DNA from: Climacium dendroides
Taxonomy: Eukaryota; Streptophyta; Bryopsida; Hypnales; Climaciaceae
Length of the DNA stretch: 64,000 bases
Direction of reading: 5' to 3'
Assembly: GCA_950106755.1 (NCBI GenBank)
Contig: OX467088.1
Location: 29,908,401 to 29,972,400, forward strand
Part shown: positions 47,035-59,170 of the stretch, one piece after another
Layout: every line of letters starts with the position of its first letter
Numbering within the stretch: the first letter of the stretch is position 1
The notes under the pieces: model-generated
Databases searched by the model: none
Seen by the model: the letters and a program-made list of their open reading frames with translations, nothing else
Told to the model about the DNA's origin: nothing
Translations under genes and position numbers: made by a program

Positions 47035-47875
47035 CGACAGTGCATAATGCAAGCAGTTAGTTGAAGGTCTGTGCAGTTGCTGGCGTTCTTGTAACTCCCA
47101 TCTCGGGTTAAGCTACCGTAGTACTGTAGATATGGTGCTGATGAACAGCTGGAGCGTAAGATCGACGATGGCATTCCTGGCTGTCTGCACCCTGCATGAT
47201 TGTCCTCTTGCATTCCACAGGTCCATCGTAGTTACGCATTCATTTGCAAGCTCCAGTTCCTTGCATCCGATTTTCTCTGGTTTTCAGTTACTGTGTGCTT
47301 GCTTAATTTTGTGCGTTGCTTCTCTTCCACACAGCGCAATTTTCGTTACTCGCTAGGAGTTCGGGATTCTCGCTTGGAATGCATGCATGCTGTGAGGTTG
47401 AGGTCTCAGAATCCGTGAATGAACATCACGGAGTGGCATTGGGAGTTTTTCTCGAAGCAAGAGTAGCGAGAGTGGCGAGAGATTTCTCGTCCTGGCAAGC
47501 CCTTGCTATCGGTTCATGTCCCACGTCCAAGCAGCGAGGGACCGAAGCTTTCGTGAAACTCTGTATGTCTATTTGCGAAGAACCTGATTTTCTTCCCCCA
47601 CCTGCCCACGTTGAGAGGGGAATCATTTTTCAAAGAGCCGCACACCCCTGAGCTCATTGCAGTTCTACAGAATATATGCATGGGAAAGGTCAGTTTCGGT
47701 TTGATTTGAGAAACGCGCCGAAGCACCCAAGAAGATCGAGGAAACGCGTCACACCAGTATTATTATTATTGTTGTTAATATTATCGTTATTATTATTAAA
47801 GTAAATATTCAAAATTCCAATCCATTTGCAACCCACATTCTTCTTCAATTTGCGAGCAGCAAGTGGAAGCAAGAA
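47035..47875 (+). promoter_or_regulatory. Upstream region of the EXORDIUM-like gene
   Basis: This is about 840 bp of balanced composition. It contains an (ATT)n-like run (47757-47798) and an AGTAAATATTCAAA TATA-like site about 75 bp before the ATG. No repeat family was recognised here, in contrast to the flanks. Assignment as promoter is positional. Confidence 0.35.
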
Positions 47876-48982
47876 ATGGAACCCGGCCCAAAATACCTTC
47901 CTCACAAATCCCTTACGACTGCTGCTTCATTGTTGCTGTTGGGTGTCATTGTGCTGGCACGATGTGTTGATGCAACGCCGTCGCAGGACAGCCCCATCGA
48001 CTCGCAACGGAGGCTGCGTTCATGGAGCGCACGCACGCACTCGGCCTCCTCCGAGGAACAGCAGCATTTCCCAGGAAGAAGCTTGGCAGCGCTGGTGCCC
48101 CCGCAACCTCTGGTGCTGCCCTACCACAACGGTCCCATCCTGTCCGGTAGGAACAACGTCACCAAGCTCTATGTGATCTTTTATGGCGAGTTTACGAAGC
48201 TGCAGCGGTATACTGTGCGGCGTTTCTTGCGTTCCTTGGCACCACAACGGCACAGAGCGCGTGCCAGCATTCCCACGGTGGCCAAGTGGTGGGAGATCAC
48301 CCAAGGGTACATGGACGTGTATGGCGAGTCCGTCGCCCAGTGGCTCATTCCCAGTGGAGAGGTGCAAGACGAGGCGTACTCACGAGGCACCCAACTCAAC
48401 CAAACCGACGTCGAGGCCCTGCTGTTGAACGCCCTTACCACCTTTGAAGTCAGTGCGAGGTCCCTTTACATCGTCGCCACAGCATCGGACGTGAAGGTGG
48501 CAGGTTTCTGTCAAGAGAGGTGCGGCCAGCACGCGTATCTGTACCCTTCGGACATCACGGGCGGCCAGATGCTGCCCTACGTGTGGGTGGGGGATGCATC
48601 AAGGCAATGCCCGGGATTCTGTTGTTGGCCATTTGCAAGCGTGAATTACACCTTCGTGGAAAACATGCCGGAGCCCTTGCTGCCTCCGAGCGGTGACGTC
48701 GGGGCGGACGGGCTGGTGACGAACCTGGCCACGCTCATTGCAGGGGCCGCCACCGATCCGTACCAGAATGCCTACTACCAGGGGGACGCAGCAGCTCCGC
48801 TGGAAGCCGCGGAAGCTTGCCGAGGCATCTTTGGCAATGGCGCCTATGCCGGCTACCCAGGGGACCTCATGCGGGACAACGCCACGGGCGCCAGCTTCAA
48901 CGTGCGTGGCTTCCGTGGCGACAAGTTTCTGGTTCCATGGATGTGGAACCCCTCCACCTTCGCTTGCGCCGGTCAAAGTTAA
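47876..48982 (+). CDS. EXORDIUM-like (PHI-1 family) secreted protein
   Basis: This is an intact 368-residue intronless frame. The ATG has A at -3 and G at +4. An N-terminal hydrophobic stretch (AASLLLLGVIVLARCVDA) looks like a signal peptide cut near residue 33, so the product should enter the cell wall space. Family landmarks follow in order: YHNGPILSG, LYVIFYGEF, VAKWWEITQGY, GFCQERCGQHAY, YVWVGDASRQCPGFCCWPF, GDVGADGLVTNLATLIAGA, DPYQNAYYQGD, APLEAAEACRGIFG and WMWNPSTFACAG. Cysteine spacing is conserved. Arabidopsis EXORDIUM family members are apoplastic proteins linked to brassinosteroid and carbon-status growth responses; the molecular activity is not established. Length is slightly above the usual 310-350. 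It is GC-rich within AT-rich repeats and is the only clearly intact host gene here. Confidence 0.93.
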   Translation: MEPGPKYLPHKSLTTAASLLLLGVIVLARCVDATPSQDSPIDSQRRLRSWSARTHSASSEEQQHFPGRSLAALVPPQPLVLPYHNGPILSGRNNVTKLYVIFYGEFTKLQRYTVRRFLRSLAPQRHRARASIPTVAKWWEITQGYMDVYGESVAQWLIPSGEVQDEAYSRGTQLNQTDVEALLLNALTTFEVSARSLYIVATASDVKVAGFCQERCGQHAYLYPSDITGGQMLPYVWVGDASRQCPGFCCWPFASVNYTFVENMPEPLLPPSGDVGADGLVTNLATLIAGAATDPYQNAYYQGDAAAPLEAAEACRGIFGNGAYAGYPGDLMRDNATGASFNVRGFRGDKFLVPWMWNPSTFACAGQS

Positions 48983-50560
48983 TAATGCTCGACCCAGTAG
49001 TCATTCCGAGCCACCACTCACTGCGAATGCATTCGAAGCTAGCGGCTGGATTGAAAATTGCACAATTCTCGTGGTTTCTAATCAGCTCACCATCTCCTGG
49101 CGGCGTCTTGTGGAGGCCTGGAAGCCAACGAGTTTGTCATTGCTCACTATATTTCATATGAATCCCTCAAATGGTCTCACTCTGCACAGGTAGGTGATCA
49201 TTCCATCCATAAATTCAAAAAACAATCAGAACAGAAACTCCATTCAAAAAGTCATGTGATAGCCGAATCTGCACAAGCAGGACACGGTGTGAAATTAATT
49301 ACTTGCAGAAATACCTTGCTTGCCAATCCAAGTACCCAACTGACATCCATGCCGCACAGATCTAACGCTCCGTATTTCCAGCAGTCTGCTTGAAGGGTCA
49401 TTTCGAGTGTTTGATGCATCTTCGGGTCCCTCCATCTGGTTGGGTCGCGTGTTTCGCCCACCAATTTTTCATGAACTCTGGCAACTACGGTACATTGTTC
49501 GTATTCTTGCTCCGGAAACCAATCCTGGTAATGAAGTCCTATAGTAATTAATGCTTCGCAACACATTAAGCGGTTCCCATGAAGTAGAAATGAAATGGAG
49601 AACACGAGAATTGGGGATGAGGGTACAGTGCCGCAAAACTACATATCCCTCTTCAGGAAGCCCTGCAAAATTACAATATCTCTCATACTTCTCGTATCCC
49701 ACATTCCTGATCACGAAGGGAAGGATACATGAAAAGCCCTATCATTGTCACATGTTAACAAATACTGAAGTTGAAAAACGTCAGCCAGGGGCAGGTCGAC
49801 ACCCTTAACAACTGCCATTCGCTACGTGGACTCTTGAAATCAGGACTCTTGTCATCTAATTCGCAGATCGTAATCACTCATCTCCTACCTCATCAATCAT
49901 CATCAGCTAGCGATGCTCAAGTATGATTATAGTCTTGCAGGGGTGTTTACAATCGTAACGAATATGCAGGAGGTGAAGATTTTTCAAGTTTAAAATGTCA
50001 ATGAATGAACACGTTTGAAACTAACACACCCCACATCCATAAAATACAAATATTCTCTCAGCTATCTAGATTTCAGGTTAAGAAGTTTCACTGTGAGGTA
50101 CAAAAGGGAGGAAAGACGTCCACTTACATCCACTTCGACCAATTCCATTCCCAGGTCGAGGGTCCAGGTATTTTCCACGTTTCGATCGGAAACAGAAACG
50201 GGAAGCAGGCAAGCGAGCATCCAACCCAGAGTTAGGGTTCCTGGAACCGCAGCCACCCGTCCAACAAAGTATTCCGAAGACAGAGTCTGTCCCGTCTCGC
50301 ATCAATGGTCACTAGCAGGGAGAAAGGAGGATGTTGTGTAGAAGGTACACTCTTTTCCTGTAGTATTGTCACACGCACGAGGAGCGCAGGTGCAAACTTC
50401 CAAGCCCGCGGACAAGGAAGGATCCCCAGAACGAACAGGGAGCACGAAGAAGCCCTTCGTAACATGTGACAATACTAGAGACAAAGAACGCACCAAACCT
50501 GAGTGTGGACTGTAACCAGCGAGCCAGCGACATGTTCAAGTGACCTCCAAAACAGCTTGA
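48983..50560 (-). other. Possible exons of an unidentified minus-strand gene
   Basis: Minus-strand 49535-49306 reads DWFPEQEYEQCTVVARVHEK and later GALDLCGMDVSWVLGLASK, then a donor-like GTATTTC. Further upstream, after an acceptor-like ATTTTGCAG, 49665-49560 reads LPEEGYVVLRHCTLIPNS. Another open piece (about 50250-50120) ends at a perfect GTAAGT donor. Codon composition looks gene-like, but the phases do not join simply and I recognise no family. It may be a real spliced gene, a pseudogene or chance. Confidence 0.25.
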
Positions 50561-52089
50561 CAACTGCGGTGAGAGAGTGAGCGCAGGCTCGTTTAAACAA
50601 CGGGCGAAGCGAGTTAGGGTTTCCGATGTCCCCGTTGGTTCTTCCGCCCGTCATCTCGCGGGGGTGCAGAGACAGCCGCAGGATCTCCCCTCATCGGAAG
50701 GCGAGGACGTACACAGCACAGGCGGGCAGAAGCGTTTGTCGGGGGCTGCCTCAATCGAGAGAGATTAACGTAGGGAAACTCAGGACAGCTCCAGCGCAGA
50801 CCGGAATAGTCCCCTCCAAATGAACTTCCAATGCAGCCCGTTTACAAGAACAGTGCAAACGGGTCCTGTAAAGGCCTTTCCTACAAAACAACGCCCCCAA
50901 TGCGGCCGCTACAGTCAGTAGTATATTGGAGGGCTTGTCAAATGAGAACCCTTGCTTGATATTTTGACGCAATTTGTCAAGCACAGAACGATACCCGAAA
51001 AGCTGACCATGGCATGCGAATCTGCACATCTCACCCATCGTGAGTTGAAAAAGTGTAAGAGATTTTGTTTTAAACCGAAAAAAATCATAGCGTTGAATTT
51101 ACTAGGCCATTACCACAGTCCGGGGAGATTTTTAGCTTAACCGGCTAAAATCCTACATTTTCTGCGACCAAGCGGTTGCTTGAAGCATTCTCTCGGCTAG
51201 GCCTTTATAAAATAGAGAATATTCTCTGATTTTCCTCTTAAATGATCGGGTTTTTTTCGAAGATTTTGAAATCCATTTGGAAATTCTCAAAATCAACCGG
51301 CTAGCTCGTAACTAAATGCCGGTACGTCCCGTACATTGGCCATTACTGCATTGGAGCGGTTTTAGCAAGTGGTGGGTTGGTAAGTTGCCTTGACCACCCT
51401 CGGATCCAACAACAAGCACTTGTGTGTTACTTTTTGGTGCTTCTTCCTATTTCCACATTGGAGCTACTCTAACTTTTCATTGTTTAGGAATTAGAAGTTG
51501 AAATTTCTATCAAAGGAAGCATATTCAAAAGTACTTTGGATAGGTACAAAAAAACTTAAACTTAGACATTGGACAAGGAAAATAAATCATTTTGTAAACT
51601 ACCTAGAAGACAAAAATTATAGTGGTATTGGCATATCACGGTTACCAATGCACACTTCACTCCAAATTGCATCGATATTTTTTAATGCACTTTCAATGAT
51701 AGAAATATTAAATTCTTATTCCAAAACAATAAAAATTTAGATGTATTTGGTAGGCTAAATTTTGGATTGCATTGGAGAAGTTCTAAGTTTAATTAAATTA
51801 AAATATTTTCAAGTTTGTTAGTAGAAAGGCATATGAAGTGTAGCGGTTGGAAATGAAATTGGAATAGAAGAAACAATCATACTATTTAGTAGAAATTAGG
51901 AAAAATAGGTAGGATTTAGTTTTTTTAGTATTGCCCAAATATTATTATTATCATTATTATCATTAATAATTACTATTGGGCCCAAGGCCATCATGAACAA
52001 AGATTATGCTTGGATTGCTTCATTACATGGATTTTTTCCATTAGTATATGTGGCAATATTTTGTCAAAATAGCATTATATATTTATTAT
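50561..52089. other. Intergenic region, no supported gene
   Basis: The first 300 bp are GC-richer and include AGTTAGGGTTTCC, resembling a plant telo-box seen in 5' leaders of growth-related genes. The rest becomes AT-rich, with an (ATT)n-like run near 51941-51975. No frame could be tied to a family. Confidence 0.3.
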
Positions 52090-52802
52090 AATTTAACCCC
52101 TAAAGGACCATTTGTCCTCTCAGGAGAATTTGGATAGTGTAGGTTCCTCTTGCCTCAATTTGTAGTGAATGTTCTTGAAACTTTTTGAGAATGTGCAATT
52201 TTCCAAGCCCTTTGTGGATATATAATTTTATTTCAATTGGTGCCCATGAACAAAAGTTGTGGCACAATAAGCTAAAAATAGAGGTCAACGGGTAGCACAA
52301 AAAAATATACAAAAGTCAAAATTAAATTAAAATTTTTTTTCCTAAAATCTTGTGTTTTTGTCTACATGTAAAGTTTTGAATCATTCTATTTTGACTAGTG
52401 ATGAGAAAGTTATAGACAATCTTAGTTTATTAGGCAATTTAAGCATCTTCTTAAAAAAATAACTTATAAGATTCATTTTTTAATGCAATTTTTATAATTT
52501 TCTTAAAAATTTTGTTAGACAAAGTTAAATTTGCTTACTAGAAGATCAAATTTATTAGTGAAAAAATTTGAACTAAGAAGATTCGAAGCCAAAAAAAGTT
52601 AGTTGGGCAAGGTGAAAAAAACTTTTTTTATCATTTTAAATGCAAATATATTGCAATCTATGTTGCCAAAGTTCTTGAGGTATCTTCCATACATTTTTAT
52701 ACTAGCCTATTATAAGATCCTATGCTTTGATATGCAAAAAGAAATTATGGAAGTTTTCAACCGTTTTTGATAGGAAAATGGCCTGGTCCTTGATGGGTTA
52801 AT
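52090..52802 (+). mobile_element. TTTAACCCC-family element
   Basis: The left end is ATTTAACCCCTAAAGGACC and the right end is GGTCCTTGATGGGTTAAT, an imperfect inverted pair. The interior includes TTAGTTGGGCAAGGTG and no convincing coding frame. No target duplication is clear. Confidence 0.55.
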
Positions 52803-53415
52803 AAGAATAGGTTGAAATATTATCAATTATGTTAACTTTTCTCAATTTTTTTACAATGAAATTAATTTTGTGCCTTTTCTAATGGCAAAAATTAATGTAA
52901 TCATGCATCATTGATTTTAATAGTTGAGATATCTTAATTCTTAAATGGCATTAAGACCCTAAGATTTAGTTTTGAGAAAATTATTGACAAAAAGTGTTTT
53001 TTGGAATGTTTCAACCTATTGGACTCACTTCTTCAATAAGCATGGCTTGCCCAACATCACATTTACACTACAAAGTCAAAGTGCTATTCTTTGTTCACTT
53101 TTGTATGCCTTGACCAAACAAATTTTGAGCAAACAACAAGATCCACACCCTACTTCAAGGAAATTTTTAATTTGGGGGGGATTGTTTGTCAAACAAGGAG
53201 ATGCTATTTAAAAGTTATCTTCTTTATCTCCCAAAAAATTTAGTAGACACAATGTGTCTACGGAAAAGAGATGAGCTTGAAATGCTTAGAACTTTGTATT
53301 GTATTCTTAACCCTAAAAAGATGCGGCTTTCATGATCAAGAAAGTCACCAAAATACTTTGATTTCTGCACCAATAGATGCATTTTTTATTTCTATAAATA
53401 ACAGTGAAGTCATTC
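52803..53415. other. Spacer between two TTTAACCCC-family elements
   Basis: A 79-residue frame at 52972-53211 has no recognisable family. Nothing else is supported. Confidence 0.35.
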
Positions 53416-54367
53416 ATTAACCGTTGACTATGTTATCACCAAAAATGCTCTATAACTACCATTTCTAGTACATATACCAATTATATTTTCAAAAATTTGG
53501 ATACATATAGCCATAGGATCTTGTAGTACTTTGGTTTGAGAATATATGGATAAATTTCAGAAATTTCCACTGTATAGATTGCAAGATATTAGTCTTTGAA
53601 GTGGCAAAAATCCTTTTTTTGGCCTTGCAAAAAACTAAGCTGCTATCTTCACAAGGTTAGATCATTATGAAAAAATATCAAAAATGGTGGTGATTCTTTG
53701 GATTCATTCTTCAAGGCAAGTTGGCTATATGCTTGAAAAATTTTCAATCATTTGGAATTGTACAACATATAGGAAAAAAAGTAAGTAGAAAGAAGTAAAG
53801 AATGATTCAAAATACTCAATTCAAAGTAATTTATTTATAAAATTGAAAAATTCCAATCCCAATGGCTGTAATGTTGTAATAAACAATGTATATCTATTGT
53901 TTTGTTTTTTTCCAAAATGATTGAAAATTGAATTAAATAAACAACTTCAAAGTTTTTTTTAGCGTAGAGAATTCATAATTGCCCACAAAATAGAACTCTT
54001 CATAACTTTCATCTCATTAATCAAATGAAATGATTCAAAGATTTCCATGTATATATAAATCTGATGAACCAATTTCAATGTATAAAAAAAATAATGTATA
54101 ATGTATAAAAAATAATTTTAATGTATAAAAAAAATTATTCTATTTTATTTGATTGGACTGTCCAATTTGAGAAATAAACTACATATTACACAATAAATTT
54201 TTAACCATGTAGTCAAAAGTTTTGAAAATTGTTGGGTTTTAAAGCTACTCTTCATCCATATGATGTGTGAAAATTCCAAAGAAAAAAAATAACGTCTCTG
54301 CTCACATATATGTACCCCCCAAAGTTATGTTGCCCCAAACATAAGGTTGGTCCTTTAGAGGTTAAAT
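53416..54367 (-). mobile_element. TTTAACCCC-family element, reverse orientation
   Basis: The left edge is ATTAACCGTTGACTATG and the right edge is GGTCCTTTAGAGGTTAAAT. The interior follows the complement of 10896-11853 closely, including TTGCAAGATATTAGT and CTTCAAGGCAAGTTGGC. It lies close to an oppositely oriented relative at 52090-52802. Confidence 0.55.
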
Positions 54368-55146
54368 CTAAAAGGTTGGCAATATCTTTATAGGGTTAAG
54401 TATATTCAACTACAAAACTTAGGTAGTTGAGCAACTAGATGTCTTTGAAAAAAATTAGGTTTAGAATGCAATATTCTATGATCCCAAACAAGAGGATATG
54501 TTGCACTTCATAAACTAACACAATACAATACATATACATTGTTCTTATAAACTTTTAGTATAGCAAAACCTCTCTAAAAGGCCTTATTCATTAAAATGAG
54601 ACTAATCCCAGTCTCATTTCTATTTTAAAGAAAAAAAAGCTTTCAATAAATTGAGACTTCTCATTAAATTGAGACTTGAAGATGTCAAGAAATTTATTTT
54701 ATTATTATTGGTTTACTTATAGAAGTGGTTTAATTCACGATCAACGTTTGAATTTCTTACTTCTATATCTTACAACACACATGTGAATATTGGAATATTG
54801 CATTCAAGTTCAGAAACTAATAAACTACTATAGGATGCAGGAAAAAATTTCTACACACAACTTTGCAAATCAATTGTAAAAAATATACTTTCTATTAATA
54901 GAAATCAATATCTACTACATAGTCACAATATTTGTAATGAAAGGCATTCTATATCCTGTACTATATATGCATTCAAATATCATTTTCATAATCTGTAACT
55001 ACAGTACAGAAAGTAATCTAGTACTTCAAATACAACAACAAAAATCTACTACTACGAAATACTCATTTTTCCTCCATAGACTCATTTGCCTCATCGTTGC
55101 ATTCATCGATTGTAAAGACCGCTATTGATGCCTTAATGATGCCAAT
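54368..55146. other. AT-rich spacer
   Basis: No gene or repeat boundary could be supported between the inverted-end element and the DUF7869 remnant. Confidence 0.35.
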
Positions 55147-57925
55147 TTATAAATTTGGAATCGACACTTTTAGGTTTTTAGTGTTCTCTCGAAAACGAGG
55201 CTTCCAAGCCGTTAGAATACATCCCATACTAGACCATGTTGGGTTTAACATGGTATCTTTACACCATACATTCCCTTGTTTTGTGTCCCATCCCTCATAT
55301 GTATCCTGGTTAATGTGCCCTTTTTGAGGAAGGTGTCCAATACTGAATTCTGATCATATGCAAATGCCTTGGATCTGGACTTGGAGCTGTAATGGCTCTA
55401 GTAAGCCAAAATGGTTTAGAATCCCCATCAGCGGGACGCATTGCAAGAAAATAACCTTTGTGTGTATCCTTATTCACACGGAATGATGGACGCGATCGAT
55501 CACGTCTACGTCCAACGAACGGTGCATCTTCTGCATCTTCCTCATGCAATGTGCCATCTCTTTGCATGCGATCTGTCTGATCAAGGGCAACTCTAGAAGT
55601 AGGCCAAAATCCATCAAATAATGCCTCACGCACTTGAAGAGGTGCATCTAGAGCTCCTCGAACGCCTTCCCAATAATCTTCCAAGGCGCCGTTCTTCCTT
55701 GTGAACCCTTCTATATTATCGTCATTTGCCATTTCGTTCCAATATGCAACAAAACCGTTCAAACCTTTCTTATGTCTTGAAGAAGTGCCTTCATTGGTTG
55801 AGGATCGAACTAGAGGTGGAGGACTACATGTTGGCACTTTAGGAAGCCCGTCTGCAGTCTCGGACCACAATCTAATTCCCTTACCATCCTTTGGCAACCA
55901 CTTATTATCCGTACACAAATTCTTATATTCCATCAAAGGCCATCCATTAGAATCCTTGAAAAACTTGAACTGTTGGGATCTAGAATGACCCTCTAAGAAG
56001 TCACCACCCATGCCGAGGTATCCGTGCACAAACGCCTTGAAGTTAGGAACTTCTTTAATGAGATGAGGAATCACAGGGTGTTCTTCACAATCCATAAATG
56101 ACTTCATAAGCCTTGGAATTGTTGGATAGTTGTTTGTTTTCAATCTCGAACTCCAACGACCAAAAAGAGCATCAATGTCTTCATGAGTGTGTCCCACAAT
56201 GAGGAAGTTGATGTACACCTCCCGAAAAATGCCTTTGTATACAAGCATAGAGCAAAAAGCGAAAACATATCAGTTCTTGTTGTCCCATGAACAATTGTCC
56301 AATTGCAATATTAATACAGGTGGGAGAGGTTTAGTTGGAAGTGGTTCATCTGGAGGTGGAAGGAGGGAGTCCAAGCAAGATTCTGCTCCATTCAGAACCG
56401 CCTTTGTCAAGGTGGATTGGTTATCCTCTACTGAGAATAAACTTGCGGGATGAATTCTTCGGCTGGCCTTCCAAATCACGCAACAGCCTTGCAATCGACC
56501 CAATGGTATGATTTGAATATGTTGGATAAATGTCCAAACCATAGTGTGCATATCACACATTGCCATGCCCATGAGCAATCATACCTGTAATTGCTATAGG
56601 CATTTTCATGAAGGATTCTGTTACCTTGGTTTTGTGAGAAAAGTGTGGAGAAGCAGTTTTTGAATGATCCATCTTGTCATGAATGATGCACAACATCTTC
56701 TCTGGCGCTCTTATGGAATCGTTCCAATTTGCATAGTAATAATCCCTATGAGCCAATTGCCCTATATTATGGACAGACAATCGTTTTGACCATTTAGATT
56801 TTGCCTCTTCACCCACACAAGCGCTTCTTAATTGCTTGTACTTGTCACACATTTCACATCTAGCAAATGTATCTCCACGAGCCTTTGCAACAAACTCAAG
56901 AAAAGAATCACGGCGAATATTGCTCAAACCACTAGAAGAAATTGGTGGCAAATTGAACCTTGCATTGGACTCATTGATTGTTTCCAATTGATCACTCCAA
57001 CGAAACGAGGATGGAAGAACCATGGTAGTGACCTTCTCGCCAGACTGGACTGTTCTTGTCTTATGCGGCATCTTATCAGCATTCGACTCAATTAAATTTC
57101 GAAGTGTGGCCGTAGCTTGAATAGTTGCCATGCGAGGCTTCTTGGATCCAAAATTCCCATGCACATCGGCTTGTTTCCCATTTTTGGCTTTTCCTTTGTA
57201 CCTGTAATAAGTACATTTTGCAATCCCATGAATGATCCACCACGCAATAGGACACACTTCCTTCTCTTTCAACGTGATCCATTCTTTGCCACTAGCGTCT
57301 TTGTGGATTTGCCTATGCACCTCCAACAAAGTCTTGTTGCGAGCCTTGAAGTCACCAGCACCGTACAGCTCAGTCCGTATTGTTTGAATAAGCGCACGCA
57401 GAAAATGCTGCACACAAATCTTTCCGCAACAAGTTTTTGTGGAAACTGCTGTAATCGATTCCATGGTCAAGAGAAGTTCTTTCTTGGGCGGGACCTCAAG
57501 ATCAACTCTCATGCGAGTTGTTTCATACGACCGAACCCCCTTTCGAACTCTTTTGGGGTTAATGGCCGTGTTATACTTATGTGTTTCGTCATGGTCATAC
57601 AAAGAAGAACCATTGTATAGAAACACCCTCCTAATGTGCCAGGAGCGTATAGACCACATATTTGAGGAAGAGAAAGCTCCTCGTTCAAAGACTCCGCAAT
57701 GTGAATACCAACTCGGTCATCGCCGAGAGATGTCCCGTCTTCATCGAAGATCATATCAGGGTGAATGTTTTGAATGACTCCCCTTGCAATGTCCACTCCG
57801 TATTCATCTTGAAGAGTGACTGGCTGCGTAACCCACTTAACACGAGGAATTCCCTCGCATAAACGAACATCAAGTGGAAGTGTTGGGACTGGATTTGCGA
57901 AATCCTGAGGATCATGGTAATCCAT
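55147..57925 (-). pseudogene. DUF7869-type, transposase-like gene remnant
   Basis: The minus strand starts MDYHDPQDFANPVPTLPLDV. It continues with VGIHIAESLNEELSLPQ, RVFLYNGSSLYDHDETHKYN, a Cys pair CEMCDKYK, GHGNV-YAHYGLDIYPT, LILQLDNCSWDNKN, INFLIVGHTHEDIDALFGR and the end KGHINQDTYEGWDTKQG to a stop at 55149-55147. QxDN...NKN and VGHTHEDID are hallmarks of DUF7869 proteins, thought to descend from transposases with an RNase-H-like core. Damage: frame changes near 57640, 56460 and 55325, and TGA at 56555-56553 and 56272-56270, both where Arg is expected (CGA to TGA). No introns are needed. Function of the intact family is not established. Confidence 0.65.
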
Positions 57926-59170
57926 TCTGCAAACAAGAAGCTCAAAATGAAAAGCACATCATTGACTCAACAATAACAACTACAATATTTTAAGGTTGTA
58001 AGAAAATTTCAATGACTACTGACACTTGATCACAAAGACTTACAACAATTTTCGAGAGGCTAGTCCTAAGAATCAATAAGTGCAAGATAAGCAATGAGGA
58101 AAAACATAATTCAGTACGTATATAGTCATGTAGGATTTATCGTCGACTCGAGGATAACCACATAAATGATGTCATCCCCAATAACTCTAAGAGCAGGAAT
58201 CATGTAAATTTTGTTCGTCCCAATTAAATATTAAATAGGTTCACATTGAGACGGTACACACAGCATTAATTAGAAGATAGTTTCAGCAAACAATGTCCTG
58301 CTCTAATGATCACTCCCTTTAAAAATCAATCCCGCCAGTGAAATGCCAAATAGAAATCTGACGATATCATTGAGTCGAAGATACTTCGTTCTTTTGTTCA
58401 GGTGGACCTTTACAAAATCCAGAACAATCCCCGACACTTTCTATGGCTATCGTCGACTTGAGGATATCTTCCAAAACAAAATGTTTTCTTCAAGAATGAT
58501 TAACTTCAATATTTCTACAGAAAATTCAATCAAACCCATCAGGTTGATCGGATGCACACAGCGAATGGATAGCTTAAATCATACATTTCAGGATTATCAT
58601 CGAGTCGATGATAATCAATATCTGATTTCCACCAGTTGACCTCAATTGGTTAGCATTGATGCAACAGTAATTCAGGACTATCAGTACTCATAAACTTTTC
58701 AGCTCTCAATTATCTTCGATCCGAAGATAAGAATTTTGTTCCGTATTTACCGGGATTTACAATACTCATTAATGTTTCAGTTTTCAATTATCGTTGATCT
58801 GACGCTAAGGATTACGTTCCGTAATTCCCGGCATGTTTCACGAAAGTTCGAAAAATAGTTGGACTTCAGTATTTGTTGTATATACAAAATAGAACTCTAC
58901 AAAAGAGTCGACATGAGACCATATGTTTCACTCGTTCCACTGATGAATAAGAACCTAACTACACAAACAAAGAGGCAAGCAATAATACATAAAGTATCAC
59001 AGATTACGCAAAGTAGTACACACCACTACCATGTAACCAGCTACTAATTTCTTGGTTGCTGACAAAGCTATGCAATTCTACACTCTCCGCACTCCATCAG
59101 AAGTACGCATCCCTCATTACCTGCGGTTCAGAAAAAAAACAATGTGATGTGAGGCAACGCGCTCTATGCG
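57926..59170. other. Upstream region of the DUF7869 remnant
   Basis: It has no gene but contains the second cluster of hairpin palindromes. Short frames here look random. Confidence 0.5.
58137..58808. repeat. Scattered ~20-bp hairpin palindromes, right cluster
   Basis: Six copies occur within 0.7 kb: 58137-58157, 58365-58383, 58448-58466, 58592-58616, 58710-58730 and 58788-58808. The best, at 58592, has 12-bp arms pairing perfectly around one central base. The copy at 58710 uses a different arm (TTATCTTCGA) that is still nearly self-complementary. They match the left cluster at 0-6 kb. Confidence 0.75.

Noticed and set aside
48020..48976. Minus-strand and alternate-frame ORFs over the EXORDIUM-like gene
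   Set aside because: They are GC-rich shadows of the real gene.
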